Shown here: positions 21,748 to 30,244 of the stretch, piece by piece
Layout of the letters: every line of letters begins with the position of its first letter
Numbering within the stretch: position 1 is the stretch's first letter
From: Penaeicola halotolerans
GTDB lineage: Bacteria > Bacteroidota > Bacteroidia > Cytophagales > Cyclobacteriaceae
NCBI RefSeq assembly: GCF_016464625.1
Contig: NZ_JAEAGO010000006.1
Coordinates: 1 to 50,387 of the forward strand
Length of the DNA: 50,387 bases
Direction: 5' to 3'
The notes under the pieces: model-generated
What the model was told of the DNA's origin: nothing
Databases searched by the model: none
Seen by the model: the letters and a program-made list of their open reading frames with translations, nothing else
Made by a program: the position numbers and the translations under genes

Positions 21748-22188
21748 ATGTCAAAAACACTCTATCCAATCTTATTCCTTATCGTACTCCTGTCAGGATG
21801 CAAAAGCAGTGAAAAAATGAATGAAGGTATTCAAGGTGAACTCAAATGGGTAGAAGGCAACCTCATGCCCGGACCAAATGCCAATCCTGCACGACCTAAA
21901 GCAGTAGATCGTGAGGTCTATATCTTTGCTCTCACCAGCATGAGCGAAGTCAGACTTGTAGATGGGCTTTTTGAAATGCCCAAAACAAAACTAATCGCTA
22001 CAACTCAGTCAGAAAACGGCAAATTTAAAGTAGCTGTGCCGCCTGGAGTATACTCCATTTTCACCAAGGAGGAAAATGGCTTTTTTGCCAATGAGTTCAA
22101 TGCCTTTGGCCATATCAATCCAGTGGAAGTCACCAGAGGGGAAATTTCTAGAGTAGAAATTCTCATCAATTATATGGCAGCTTATTGA
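21748..22188 (+). CDS. Small lipoprotein with carboxypeptidase-regulatory-like fold
   Basis: A 146-residue protein with a lipoprotein signal ending LLSGC (Cys18 lipidated). The mature part has GKFKVAVPPGVYSIFT, like prealbumin-type or carboxypeptidase-regulatory-like beta-sandwiches that end in a Val/Pro-rich strand. There is no recognisable catalytic motif. It is 20 bp downstream of the beta-CASP gene and is closed by the terminator at 22210-22240. Specific function is unknown. Confidence 0.8.
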   Translation: MSKTLYPILFLIVLLSGCKSSEKMNEGIQGELKWVEGNLMPGPNANPARPKAVDREVYIFALTSMSEVRLVDGLFEMPKTKLIATTQSENGKFKVAVPPGVYSIFTKEENGFFANEFNAFGHINPVEVTRGEISRVEILINYMAAY

Positions 22189-22209
22189 GTTTATATTACT
22201 AACAAAAAA

Positions 22210-22240
22210 CCTTCATCTGGAAATAGGTGAAGGTTTTTTT
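22210..22240 (+). terminator. Rho-independent terminator after the lipoprotein gene
   Basis: Arms CCTTCATCT (22210-22218) and AGGTGAAGG (22225-22233), one wobble pair, are followed by seven T. Confidence 0.9.
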
Positions 22241-22352
22241 ATGAGCATTAGTTATTGATAATCATTGTTTTATAGTAATTTTTAAAAAATGTTAAAAACA
22301 GGTGCAACCTCTATCGAACCTGCTGCATCTTGTTATTGAGTGCGAAAGAAAT

Positions 22353-22928
22353 ATGATAAGAGCTTTACTTTTTAAAGATGACCAACAACTCATAGAAGGC
22401 TGCCTGAGAGGAGATCAAAAGGCACAAAAGCACCTCTATGATCAGTATAGCGGCAAGCTCTTCGCACTCTGTCTGAGATACATGAAAGATCATGACTTGG
22501 CACAAGATGTACTGATCGAGGGTTTTATGAGGATTTTTGAAAAATTAGAACAGTTCAAACATGAGGGAAGCTTTGAGGGCTGGATGAAGCGATTGATGGT
22601 CAATCATGCGCTGATGACACTCCGCAAAAACAGAGCTACCCTCATGGAACTGAACTGGGACGATGAGAGATCTGAACTCAAGGAAGAAGTCCTTCAGTCG
22701 GATCACTTAGAAGCGGAAGATATGCTCTCTATGGTCAAAGCACTACCAGTAGGATACCGAACGGTCTTTAACTTGTATGCGATAGAGGGCTACTCACATA
22801 AGGAAATAGGAGACATGCTACAAATCAGCGAAAACACCTCAAAATCTCAGCTCAGTCGGGCGAGAGTGCTTTTGCAGAAAATGATGCATACCTCGGAAAA
22901 TATAAACAATGCTGAAAATGGAAAATAA
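22353..22928 (+). CDS. ECF-type sigma-70 family RNA polymerase sigma factor
   Basis: About 191 residues from the ATG at 22353. A GTG at 22302 would add 17 residues but is less convincing. Region 2 covers about 20-85 (QKHLYDQYSGKLFALCLRYM, then DLAQDVLIEGFMRIF). Region 4 covers about 125-180 (LPVGYRTVFNLYAIEGYSHK, EIGDMLQISENTSKSQLSRA). It overlaps the start of the next gene by 20 bp. The following gene encodes a single-pass protein of anti-sigma-like layout, and two outer-membrane barrels complete the operon. Extracytoplasmic signalling is therefore likely. Confidence 0.93.
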   Translation: MIRALLFKDDQQLIEGCLRGDQKAQKHLYDQYSGKLFALCLRYMKDHDLAQDVLIEGFMRIFEKLEQFKHEGSFEGWMKRLMVNHALMTLRKNRATLMELNWDDERSELKEEVLQSDHLEAEDMLSMVKALPVGYRTVFNLYAIEGYSHKEIGDMLQISENTSKSQLSRARVLLQKMMHTSENINNAENGK

Positions 22929-23622
22929 AATAGATCAGCTATTCAAAGAAAAACTTGGTCAGCTAGACAAAGCACCAGCGCCAGTAGCATGGGATCAGCT
23001 AGAGCGCAAGCTCGCTAAGAAAAACCAAAAAAAGGGAATCATCTGGTGGCAAATGGTAGCTGCAGGACTAGTACTCTTGTTAGGTGCCAAGTGGGCTTTT
23101 GATAGCAATGACGCTCTGCTCAAAAATGTGCCTGACACTCAAGTAATAGCAGAAGATCAAGGGCTGTCACAGCTAGCGCTGCCTACAGTGGAAAAAGAGC
23201 CTATGCCTACTGTGCAAGAAGTCGTGACCACGGAGAAAAAGCAAGCACCTGTACAAAACGTGCAACAGGAAAAAGTGACATCAGAAAAAGTAGACAAGCA
23301 AAAAACTCCAATCGTAGAAAAAGTAGGTGAAAGATCGCTCATAGCAGAAGTAGTCGTAGACACCAACCCTATCTCAAGTAAGCCAGTGATCAATATAGAA
23401 GAACCTGCTTTCAAAGAGCCTGAAACGACTGCTGTGACCATCAAAATCGTCAACTCTGGAATCAATCAAACGACTGCAAGATCCGAAGATACAGAAGTCA
23501 AAAAGAGTCTCTTAGGTAAAGTCATCACTATAGGGAAAGAAATAGCCGAAATTGATGATGCTATAGGCGACATCAGGGAAGCAAAGAATCAATTTTTCAG
23601 TAAAAACAAGGACAGTAAGTAA
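22909..23622 (+). CDS. Probable membrane-bound anti-sigma factor
   Basis: A 237-residue protein (a second ATG at 22918 is also possible). A short cytoplasmic N-terminus with AWDQLERKLAKK is followed by one membrane segment (about 43-60, WWQMVAAGLVLLLGA). A long Lys/Glu/Val-rich, low-complexity periplasmic tail follows. The tail end may form a helix near IGKEIAEIDDAIGDIREAK. The order of domains and the translational overlap with the sigma gene are typical of Bacteroidota sigma/anti-sigma pairs, though no named anti-sigma domain can be asserted from the sequence alone. Confidence 0.7.
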   Translation: MLKMENKIDQLFKEKLGQLDKAPAPVAWDQLERKLAKKNQKKGIIWWQMVAAGLVLLLGAKWAFDSNDALLKNVPDTQVIAEDQGLSQLALPTVEKEPMPTVQEVVTTEKKQAPVQNVQQEKVTSEKVDKQKTPIVEKVGERSLIAEVVVDTNPISSKPVINIEEPAFKEPETTAVTIKIVNSGINQTTARSEDTEVKKSLLGKVITIGKEIAEIDDAIGDIREAKNQFFSKNKDSK

Positions 23623-23634
23623 ATATAAACCAAT

Positions 23635-24687
23635 ATGAAAAAGCTAATTTTTTTAATCATCGGAGTGATTGTAGCAGGTATGACAGCTGCTTACGCGTCA
23701 GATCATGACTTCAGAGCGCCTCAGGACTCAGTTATCATTGAGTATGGCAAAAATGGTAAACTCGTCATTATCGTGGATAATGCAGAGGACTTCAAAAGAC
23801 TCAAAGGACTTGACATCAATAAGATCGTCAGTGAGCTTGGGATCAAGATGGATAGCACATCTGGCAAACTCAAAGTAGTTCAAATGAGCGAGCTTAAAGA
23901 ATTACCCGAGTATAAATCTAAAGAAATAGCCAGTGCGAAAGTAGACGATATAAACGGAGACTATCAGTTCAAACTGGGCAGACTCAATGTCAAAGTAAGG
24001 GAAAATCCTGGAGAAGATGCTGAGGTAGAAATCTTTCGCGAACCTAAATTTAGCAAGCCCTACAAAAGAAGAAACCATGTCTTTGACCTTGACTTAGGCT
24101 TCAACAATTACTTAGAAACGGGAGAATTTCCTGCTGGCTCAGATGACTACTCTGTCAAGACTTGGGGCAGCTGGTACATAGGCTTCAACTGGAAAAACTA
24201 CACGTATCTCTCTAAAAATGGCGCTTTCCAACTGGTGTGGGGTCCTAGCCTCCACTGGTATACTTGGAAACTAGACAATCGCGATGTCTCTATCACCAAA
24301 GGGCCAGATCAGGTGCTTTTCACAGAACTCCAAGGCATAAGTGGTACTAAATCTAAGATCTCTGCTAGCTACCTAAACTTCTCTATGATCCCTAAGTTCG
24401 ACTTTGGGGCAGTGAGCAACTCAAATAGCAGCTTAAGAATCGGTGTTGGTCCTTATGTAGGTTACAGGCTTGGTAGCAGGTCTAAGCATAAGTATAGAGA
24501 TGAAGAAGGCGATCGCCAAAGAGTCAAAAACAGATCAAATCTCTATCTGTCTGATCTGAGATATGGCATCAGAACGGAGATCGGCTGGAAAGGCGTAGAC
24601 TTCTTTTTCAACTATGACCTCAATGAAGTCTTTAGAAACAATAGAGGTCCTGAACTCAATGCCATATCTATCGGTATATCACTTTAA
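23635..24687 (+). CDS. Outer-membrane beta-barrel protein (first of twin paralogues)
   Basis: A 350-residue protein with signal peptide MKKLIFLIIGVIVAGMTAAYA. Residues 25-140 are a soluble acidic domain. From about 150 (HVFDLDLGFNNYLETG) the pattern is that of a small beta-barrel (OmpW/PorT-like size). It ends SIGISL, with a C-terminal hydrophobic residue. It shares SKISASYLN, SDLRYGIRTEIGW and YDLNEVFR-NRGPELNA with the next gene, so the two are tandem duplicates. It follows the anti-sigma-like gene by 12 bp and may be an operon target or sensor. Confidence 0.82.
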   Translation: MKKLIFLIIGVIVAGMTAAYASDHDFRAPQDSVIIEYGKNGKLVIIVDNAEDFKRLKGLDINKIVSELGIKMDSTSGKLKVVQMSELKELPEYKSKEIASAKVDDINGDYQFKLGRLNVKVRENPGEDAEVEIFREPKFSKPYKRRNHVFDLDLGFNNYLETGEFPAGSDDYSVKTWGSWYIGFNWKNYTYLSKNGAFQLVWGPSLHWYTWKLDNRDVSITKGPDQVLFTELQGISGTKSKISASYLNFSMIPKFDFGAVSNSNSSLRIGVGPYVGYRLGSRSKHKYRDEEGDRQRVKNRSNLYLSDLRYGIRTEIGWKGVDFFFNYDLNEVFRNNRGPELNAISIGISL

Positions 24688-24714
24688 TTATTTTAAATCT
24701 TAAATTTTAAACTC

Positions 24715-25509
24715 ATGAAAAAGTTACTTTTTGCAATAGCACTTTTTACAATGTCGCAAGCTACTTTGGCACAAGAGCAAATCAAAAGCGACTCTGAAAG
24801 CCCAATGGGTGAAGTCAAAAAAGAGTCAACAATTCATATACTTGGCAAATCTTATCACATCATCAAATACGAAAATGGTGCAAGAGATTTTCGCCAAGAG
24901 GATAATTATAAGACTCAGCTCACAAGCAGAACTTCTACCTTTTTTGATGTGGACTTAGGTAAAGGCGTATGGACTGGCAATGAGGCTGCACCCGACACGA
25001 AAGTTTGGGGAAGCTGGCATGTAGGACTCAACAGTGGCGTGCAGACTAAGATCGTAGGGAACTTCTACCTTAAGTCTGCCATAGGAGTCAACTGGTACAA
25101 CTTCAAGTTTGATGATCCTAATACACAGGCACTCAAAGGTCCTACAGAAGTCATCTTTTTAGAAAATCAACTGGTCGATGCCAGAAGGTCTAAAATCTCT
25201 GCTTCGTACCTCAACTTATCTCTTGTACCTAAGTTTGATGCAGGATCTGAAGGATTTAGATTTGGTGTAGGTGCCTATGCAGGTTATAGAATAGGTGGAA
25301 GAAGCAAGTTTGTCTTTGATGATGAAAACGGAGACAAAACAAAGACTTACGATAAGTCCAACATGTTTTTGAGTGATATCCGATATGGTGTCAGAGCAGA
25401 GATTGGGTTTAAGCAAACAGATTTTTTCGTCACTTATGACCTCAATGAAGTCTTCAGAGATGGCAGAGGTCCTGAGGTCAATGCATTCTCTTTCGGATTT
25501 ATCTGGTAA
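24715..25509 (+). CDS. Outer-membrane beta-barrel protein (second of twin paralogues)
   Basis: A 264-residue protein with signal peptide (MKKLLFAIALFTMSQATLAQ). It matches the barrel half of the preceding gene: SKISASYLNLSLVPKFD, FLSDIRYGVRAEIGF and YDLNEVFRDGRGPEVNA. Its N-terminal soluble domain is much shorter. Both copies have an Asp/Glu-rich loop (DEEGD here replaced by DENGD) that may bind cations. It is the last gene of the sigma operon and ends before the terminator at 25531-25563. Confidence 0.82.
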   Translation: MKKLLFAIALFTMSQATLAQEQIKSDSESPMGEVKKESTIHILGKSYHIIKYENGARDFRQEDNYKTQLTSRTSTFFDVDLGKGVWTGNEAAPDTKVWGSWHVGLNSGVQTKIVGNFYLKSAIGVNWYNFKFDDPNTQALKGPTEVIFLENQLVDARRSKISASYLNLSLVPKFDAGSEGFRFGVGAYAGYRIGGRSKFVFDDENGDKTKTYDKSNMFLSDIRYGVRAEIGFKQTDFFVTYDLNEVFRDGRGPEVNAFSFGFIW

Positions 25510-25530
25510 GCATTCTCCTCACATTTTTTT

Positions 25531-25563
25531 AAGCATGTACTTGTCTTGGTACATGCTTTTTTT
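25531..25563 (+). terminator. Rho-independent terminator after the twin barrels
   Basis: Ten-bp arms AAGCATGTAC (25531-25540) and GTACATGCTT (25549-25558) are followed by a T run. Confidence 0.9.
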
Positions 25564-26074
25564 ATTGGGTGCGATTTGCTGTATAGATTTTCGCAAATGC
25601 TTCCTTAGCCTCACCCTTCAGCCTGAGTTTCTCAGACCATTTGAGTACTGTCGGCCTATTGGATGAAGTGGTTATAAGATAGACTGCATACCAGCCTGCA
25701 TAAAGCTGTTCTTTAGTCCACCAAAGTGCTATGGCTGTGATCAATCCTCCTACCATCAGCATCAGAAATCTTATTTGAGAAGCTTTGATCATACCATCAA
25801 ATTGCAATTCGACATCGGATAATTTCATCAAATAAGACTGCTTGTTTTGCATATAAGTATGCTGATAGAGTAGGCCCAACGTGAGCAATATAGAAAATGC
25901 CAGATGAACAAAGAAAAAATGCTTACCCTTTAGTGAGTTAGACAACTCTTCGCTCGCTCCCAAGCGTAGATATACTCCCGCAAAAGCCACTAAAGGAAAC
26001 ATAACACTTAGTAAGTACAGCCGCTCAAACCTGACGAATTTGGCCGCTAAAGTTTTGATCATTTCATCATTCAT
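25562..26074 (-). CDS. Hypothetical integral membrane protein
   Basis: A 170-residue protein with about three to four membrane segments (near 20-36, 55-72, 100-120). A positively charged tail follows (LKWSEKLRLKGEAKEAFAK). I do not recognise a named family. It lies 20 bp after the Pr6Pr gene on the same strand, so the two may be co-transcribed. Confidence 0.7.
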   Translation of the reverse strand: MNDEMIKTLAAKFVRFERLYLLSVMFPLVAFAGVYLRLGASEELSNSLKGKHFFFVHLAFSILLTLGLLYQHTYMQNKQSYLMKLSDVELQFDGMIKASQIRFLMLMVGGLITAIALWWTKEQLYAGWYAVYLITTSSNRPTVLKWSEKLRLKGEAKEAFAKIYTANRTQ

Positions 26075-26094
26075 GTAGCAAATATAGGCTTTTG

Positions 26095-26721
26095 TCAGAC
26101 TTGCTTGGGTATCTTAGCCGAGATCTTAGCGATCTGTATCAACAATCCAGAAAGGAATATAAAAAAGACAGCCACAAAAAAACTATTAATCAATACCTGT
26201 TGATATCCCAACTCATTGACTTGAACAAATGGATAAGGATAAAAATCAGAAAAAGCCCCTCTGACCAAAATAAAGACCAGATAGGTCAGTGGATAAAGAA
26301 GCCATTTGCCAATCATCGAAAACTTTAAAACCGCCTTATTTTCAAAGAAAAACCAGTAAAAAAGCATGAAAGCTGGAATAAAAGTATGCAATAGTTCATC
26401 CACCAGTCGCTGCATTCCTACAGGTGTCCACAAGGATCTAAGTAACACTTGATATACCATTCCCACCACTAGGATATACACTGTTATAGCAGTGAGACTC
26501 CCAGCTTTGTTCAATAGGGATCGAAGAAAAATAGGCTTCTCAACTACACGAACGGTAAAGTATATAGCTACTAGAGAATTGGTCAAGATGGTGAAGAAAC
26601 TGAAAAATCTCACCATGGTCTCTAGCAGATCTGTTTGCCTGTTGATGATCATCAATATTAATTGTCCTATCACCGTAGCCCAGCAAACAAGGAAGAGTGT
26701 GATATCAATCGTCCTTCTCAT
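26095..26721 (-). CDS. Pr6Pr-family (FAR-17a/AIG1-like) membrane protein
   Basis: A 208-residue protein with six hydrophobic helices. The pattern FFSFFTILTNSLVAIYF and HTFIPAFMLFYWFFF is typical of the Pr6Pr/FAR-17a-like family. The conserved HxxxPxxMLxxW is seen, and in the last third YPLTYLVFILVRGAFSDFYP. Biochemical activity in bacteria is undefined; animal relatives are fatty-acid-ester hydrolases (AIG1/ADTRP), with a Thr/His pair. A possible His is in HTFIPA. Length is usual for the family. Confidence 0.85.
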   Translation of the reverse strand: MRRTIDITLFLVCWATVIGQLILMIINRQTDLLETMVRFFSFFTILTNSLVAIYFTVRVVEKPIFLRSLLNKAGSLTAITVYILVVGMVYQVLLRSLWTPVGMQRLVDELLHTFIPAFMLFYWFFFENKAVLKFSMIGKWLLYPLTYLVFILVRGAFSDFYPYPFVQVNELGYQQVLINSFFVAVFFIFLSGLLIQIAKISAKIPKQV

Positions 26722-26752
26722 ATCCTATTTTACATTTTCGATATAAGTTAAT

Positions 26753-26776
26753 AAAAAAAGACCTCGATTGAGGCCT
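26753..26776 (-). terminator. Rho-independent terminator after the PaaE-like reductase
   Basis: On the minus strand arms AGGCCTC and GAGGTCT (26759-26776, one G-U pair, 4-nt loop) are followed by TTTTTTT. Confidence 0.8.
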
Positions 26777-26781
26777 TTCCA

Positions 26782-27876
26782 TTATCCGATTTCTATCTTG
26801 ACATCGTCAGTAAGTGGATGTGCTTGACAGCAGAGCACATAGCCTTTGGCCAGTTCTTCTTTGGTCAAACCTGCATCTTCATCCATTTTAACCTGACCGC
26901 TGATCAGCTTTCCTCTACAAGCTGTACAGAGTCCACTCTGACATGAATAAGGCATGTCTATATTTTCATCTAAACCCGCATCTAGGATAGATTTCTCTGG
27001 TACTACTTCAAAGGAATTCTCCTCACCACCATTGATGATAGTCACCATCTGAGTGAGTATCTTATCAGCACTTACTTTCTTGTCTTTACTTGGCGCATTG
27101 TAGAAGCTTTCTTTCTTGATCTTATCCTCTGATATCTTGAGTTTATTGAGACAGTCAACTACACACTCCATCATCCCCTGAGGGCCACAGACGAAGTATT
27201 CAGTATTTTTATTTTCACAATATTGAGAGATCATCTCCGAAATCACTTCTTCATGTAATCTACCTTTTCTGCCCTCCCAGCGATCACTTCCTTGACTCAA
27301 GACATGCACGATCTCCAGTCTTGACTTCCCATACTTTTCTTGCAGGTCTTCTAGTGCTTTTTTGAAAATGATACTCTCCTCATTACGATTAGCATAGACC
27401 AAAGTGATCGTAGACTTCGGTTCATTGATCAAGACAGATTTAGCGATAGCGATCAAAGGCGTGATCCCACTCCCACCTGCAAACAGCATCACATGGCGCT
27501 CATTGCTTGAGTGATAGTCTGTCACAAAATTGCCTAGCGGATCCATCACTTCTATGGTCTTGCCAGGCTTCATTTGATCATTGAGATAGTTAGAAACCAG
27601 ACCTCCCGCTACTCTTTTGACAGAGACTCCAGGAAATGGATCTACAAAAGGAGAAGTACAAAGTGAATAAGATCTGCGCACTTCTTTGCCATCGATGGTC
27701 AAGATCAGCGTGAGATACTGACCTGCTTGATAGTCCATGATCTCCTCTGGCTGCTCAAAATAGATACTGACTGTATCTGCAGTTTCCTTTACCACCTCCC
27801 TCACTTTCAGCGAGCGATAGTTTGCTTGCTGCTTTTGTGTATTATCCTTTTTTGATTTCTTAAATAAGCTAAACAT
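26782..27876 (-). CDS. PaaE-type flavin/2Fe-2S reductase
   Basis: A 364-residue protein with a ferredoxin-NADP+ reductase-like FAD domain (about 22-125; RRSYSLCTSP is the FAD-binding RxYS motif) and a NAD(P)-binding domain (MLFAGGSGITPLIAIAKS). The C-terminal plant-type 2Fe-2S domain (about 275-364) has ligand pattern C-x4-C-x2-C (CQSGLCTAC) and a fourth Cys in LCCQAHP. This layout is shared by PaaE/Hcr-type electron-transfer reductases. The partner oxygenase is not present, so the electron acceptor is unknown. It follows the DUF5916 gene by 13 bp. Confidence 0.92.
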   Translation of the reverse strand: MFSLFKKSKKDNTQKQQANYRSLKVREVVKETADTVSIYFEQPEEIMDYQAGQYLTLILTIDGKEVRRSYSLCTSPFVDPFPGVSVKRVAGGLVSNYLNDQMKPGKTIEVMDPLGNFVTDYHSSNERHVMLFAGGSGITPLIAIAKSVLINEPKSTITLVYANRNEESIIFKKALEDLQEKYGKSRLEIVHVLSQGSDRWEGRKGRLHEEVISEMISQYCENKNTEYFVCGPQGMMECVVDCLNKLKISEDKIKKESFYNAPSKDKKVSADKILTQMVTIINGGEENSFEVVPEKSILDAGLDENIDMPYSCQSGLCTACRGKLISGQVKMDEDAGLTKEELAKGYVLCCQAHPLTDDVKIEIG

Positions 27877-27889
27877 AAGTCTCTTTCTA

Positions 27890-30079
27890 CTAAACGTTAA
27901 TCCAATAAGACAACTTCAAAATCAAAGCTCTGTTTTTCACTTTCAAGTTTTCTGGAAAGTAATTATCTGTGTACACTAAGAAAAGATCAGAGACTGGTCT
28001 GAAGCGCCACTGAAGGCGTGTATTCAGATTGATATTGTCTATTTGGTTATTATATTGCACAAAGGTACTAATGAAAAGCTGATCAGTAAAGGAAATATCA
28101 AATCTAGGCCCTACTAAAAAGAGCGTAGCCGAGTTATAGGGCTGTGGAAGTGATATCTCATTGTAGTTAAAAGCTACAGAAACACTCCCATAAGGCTGGT
28201 AGCGGTAGTTGAGTTCACCACTCATCTCAAACCTGTCTCCATTAAAATATTTCCCATGTGCTACTGTCCCAGACCAATTAAACAGCTTTCTCAAGTCTGA
28301 ATTGTACTGCACCCCATATCTAAAATAACTGTATGATGCGCCAGCAAGTAGCTGCTCCCCACCCGTACGCGTAGGATCAAAAGGAAAAGTAAGAACTAAA
28401 TACTCGTTGCTCGTGAAGATATTCAGTGAGCTGGTATTTTTCCAATCTATCTGATAGCTAAACTCGATCGTTTCATCTGTTTTCTCTAAAGATTTGTTGG
28501 CATAAAGATCCAAGTACACCCTCGGTCCATGTCTCAAAATTGGACTGTTTTCTGGGAAAAAGCGGTAATTGATCGAAGGCTCCAGTCTCCAATAGCTCTG
28601 CCTTGGTACAAAACCTACTTCCGCATTATAGTTTTCTCCGACATACTCATGGTTCCACATGATCCGCAGCCCTTTGACATTGTACCCTAAGTAAGAAGCA
28701 TGCGCGTAACTGTCTGTTGGATTTCCTGGAGAAAAAGACTGATGATAAAAAAACTTACCATTCCATCTGTTATCTGCGGAGGCTAAGTTATAGTCTAAGC
28801 CTACTACTCTATTGTATGCTGCTACATTGGTTTGGTCAGCACTAGAAGTCGTCTCTCTATTGACAAAAATGGCTGCAATGTTGGACCTAGCGAATACTTT
28901 GCGCTGCACAGTTGCTACTGTAAAGTTTTGTGCAGGGAAACCGATACCATTGTCCCCAGCTGTCTGCATATTGAGTAAGCCTACACGCCAGTTATCATCT
29001 AGCTTACCACTAAGTCTCGCACCATATTGTATCCTGTTTTGACTAGTGCGACCTATACTGTCAGTGGCTATACCTATTCTTCTGGAGAAAAATGGCCTAA
29101 TGCGGCTGAATCCAAAATCACTAAATAAGTCTGCATTTTCTAAGAAAAACTGACGCCTCTCTGGGAAAAATAGCTCAAATCTATTCAAGTTAGTTTGCTG
29201 TCTATCTACCTCCACTTGGGAGAAATCAGGATTGAAAGTCAAGTCAAGATTGAGCGCAGGCGTCACCGCTACTTTCGCATCAAATCCTGCACTAGAAGTC
29301 GTCTGAGTGGCGGTTCCTTCTTCGAAGTCTTTTTGCAATCCACCTGCTACGAAAGGTATCAAAGCTACATTGGCTCCTGGCTTTTTGAGTGGTTCATCCC
29401 AATTCAGATAGCCAGTAAAAGCCAAACTAGACACATCAAAGTTGATCGGGACAGGTATCCAGCTAGACACTTCAAATCGCTTCCGATCATTTCGAGCAAA
29501 ATTGACTCGCCACAAGTCCTTCCCTTCATTAAAACGCAAAGTCTTAAAGGGAATCGCCATCTCTACAGTCCACCGATCATCATATCGCTTGACTTGGCTA
29601 AACCAGCGGTTATCCCAATCCGTAGCTTCTCTATTGCCATTATTGATCAAGGCTTCCCGTTGTACATTGAAGGGGCTGACTGCAAATGAAAAGCCATTAG
29701 TGCCATCATTATATGGATCCAAATAGATGACAAATGCATCATTATCATCAAAGTCAAAGTCTCTGCGAAGTGAACTCACTACATAGTCTCCCGGCAGGTC
29801 ATCATACATCACAGCTGCTACGTACAGAAACTGATCATCATAGGTCATCATCACCTCAGACTTGCTAGACGCAGGAGCAAATTCATTAGGAAAGTTTTGT
29901 GTAAAACCAGAAGCACGATCTAGTTTAGACCAAATGACCTCATCCAGATAGCCATCAATCTCTATTTTTTCTGTTGTCTTTACTATCTCCAACTGATAGT
30001 CTGTAAAGCGCTCTTGAGCCTTCACCGGAGCTACTATCAGACATGCCACACCAACCAACCAACAAACTATACTTCTCAT
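27890..30079 (-). CDS. CBM9-like plus DUF5916 outer-membrane barrel protein
   Basis: A 729-residue protein with signal peptide (IVCWLVGVACLIVAPVKAQ). Residues 30-230 are a CBM9_2-type carbohydrate-binding beta-sandwich (EIDGYLDEVIWSKL, MMTYDDQFLYVAAVMYDD, YLDPYNDGTNG). From about 240 a DUF5916 beta-barrel follows (FNPDFSQVEVDRQQTNLNRF, ELFFPERRQFFLEN) and ends LKLSYWINV. The family is widespread in Bacteroidota as an outer-membrane protein linked to polysaccharide handling. No SusCD pair lies nearby. The function is family-based, not demonstrated. Confidence 0.9.
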   Translation of the reverse strand: MRSIVCWLVGVACLIVAPVKAQERFTDYQLEIVKTTEKIEIDGYLDEVIWSKLDRASGFTQNFPNEFAPASSKSEVMMTYDDQFLYVAAVMYDDLPGDYVVSSLRRDFDFDDNDAFVIYLDPYNDGTNGFSFAVSPFNVQREALINNGNREATDWDNRWFSQVKRYDDRWTVEMAIPFKTLRFNEGKDLWRVNFARNDRKRFEVSSWIPVPINFDVSSLAFTGYLNWDEPLKKPGANVALIPFVAGGLQKDFEEGTATQTTSSAGFDAKVAVTPALNLDLTFNPDFSQVEVDRQQTNLNRFELFFPERRQFFLENADLFSDFGFSRIRPFFSRRIGIATDSIGRTSQNRIQYGARLSGKLDDNWRVGLLNMQTAGDNGIGFPAQNFTVATVQRKVFARSNIAAIFVNRETTSSADQTNVAAYNRVVGLDYNLASADNRWNGKFFYHQSFSPGNPTDSYAHASYLGYNVKGLRIMWNHEYVGENYNAEVGFVPRQSYWRLEPSINYRFFPENSPILRHGPRVYLDLYANKSLEKTDETIEFSYQIDWKNTSSLNIFTSNEYLVLTFPFDPTRTGGEQLLAGASYSYFRYGVQYNSDLRKLFNWSGTVAHGKYFNGDRFEMSGELNYRYQPYGSVSVAFNYNEISLPQPYNSATLFLVGPRFDISFTDQLFISTFVQYNNQIDNINLNTRLQWRFRPVSDLFLVYTDNYFPENLKVKNRALILKLSYWINV

Positions 30080-30213
30080 ATTCCCTTAAAAATTCCCGCT
30101 GCAAATATCCGACAGCTTCCCTAAAAAGAAAACCTAAAATGCTAAATGGTGAATTTTCAGGCTAAAGGGTCGGATTCTTTTCAAGAAGATTTAGCCAATT
30201 AAGGGATAAAGGT

Positions 30214-30221
30214 TAATTTTG
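30214..30221 (+). promoter_or_regulatory. Candidate -7 box (TAATTTTG) for purB
   Basis: Exact TAnnTTTG match 24 bp before the purB ATG. The expected -33 position (around 30190) reads TTTAG, one mismatch from TTTG. Confidence 0.5.
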
Positions 30222-30244
30222 CGTACTCAAATCACAAAGCAGAT

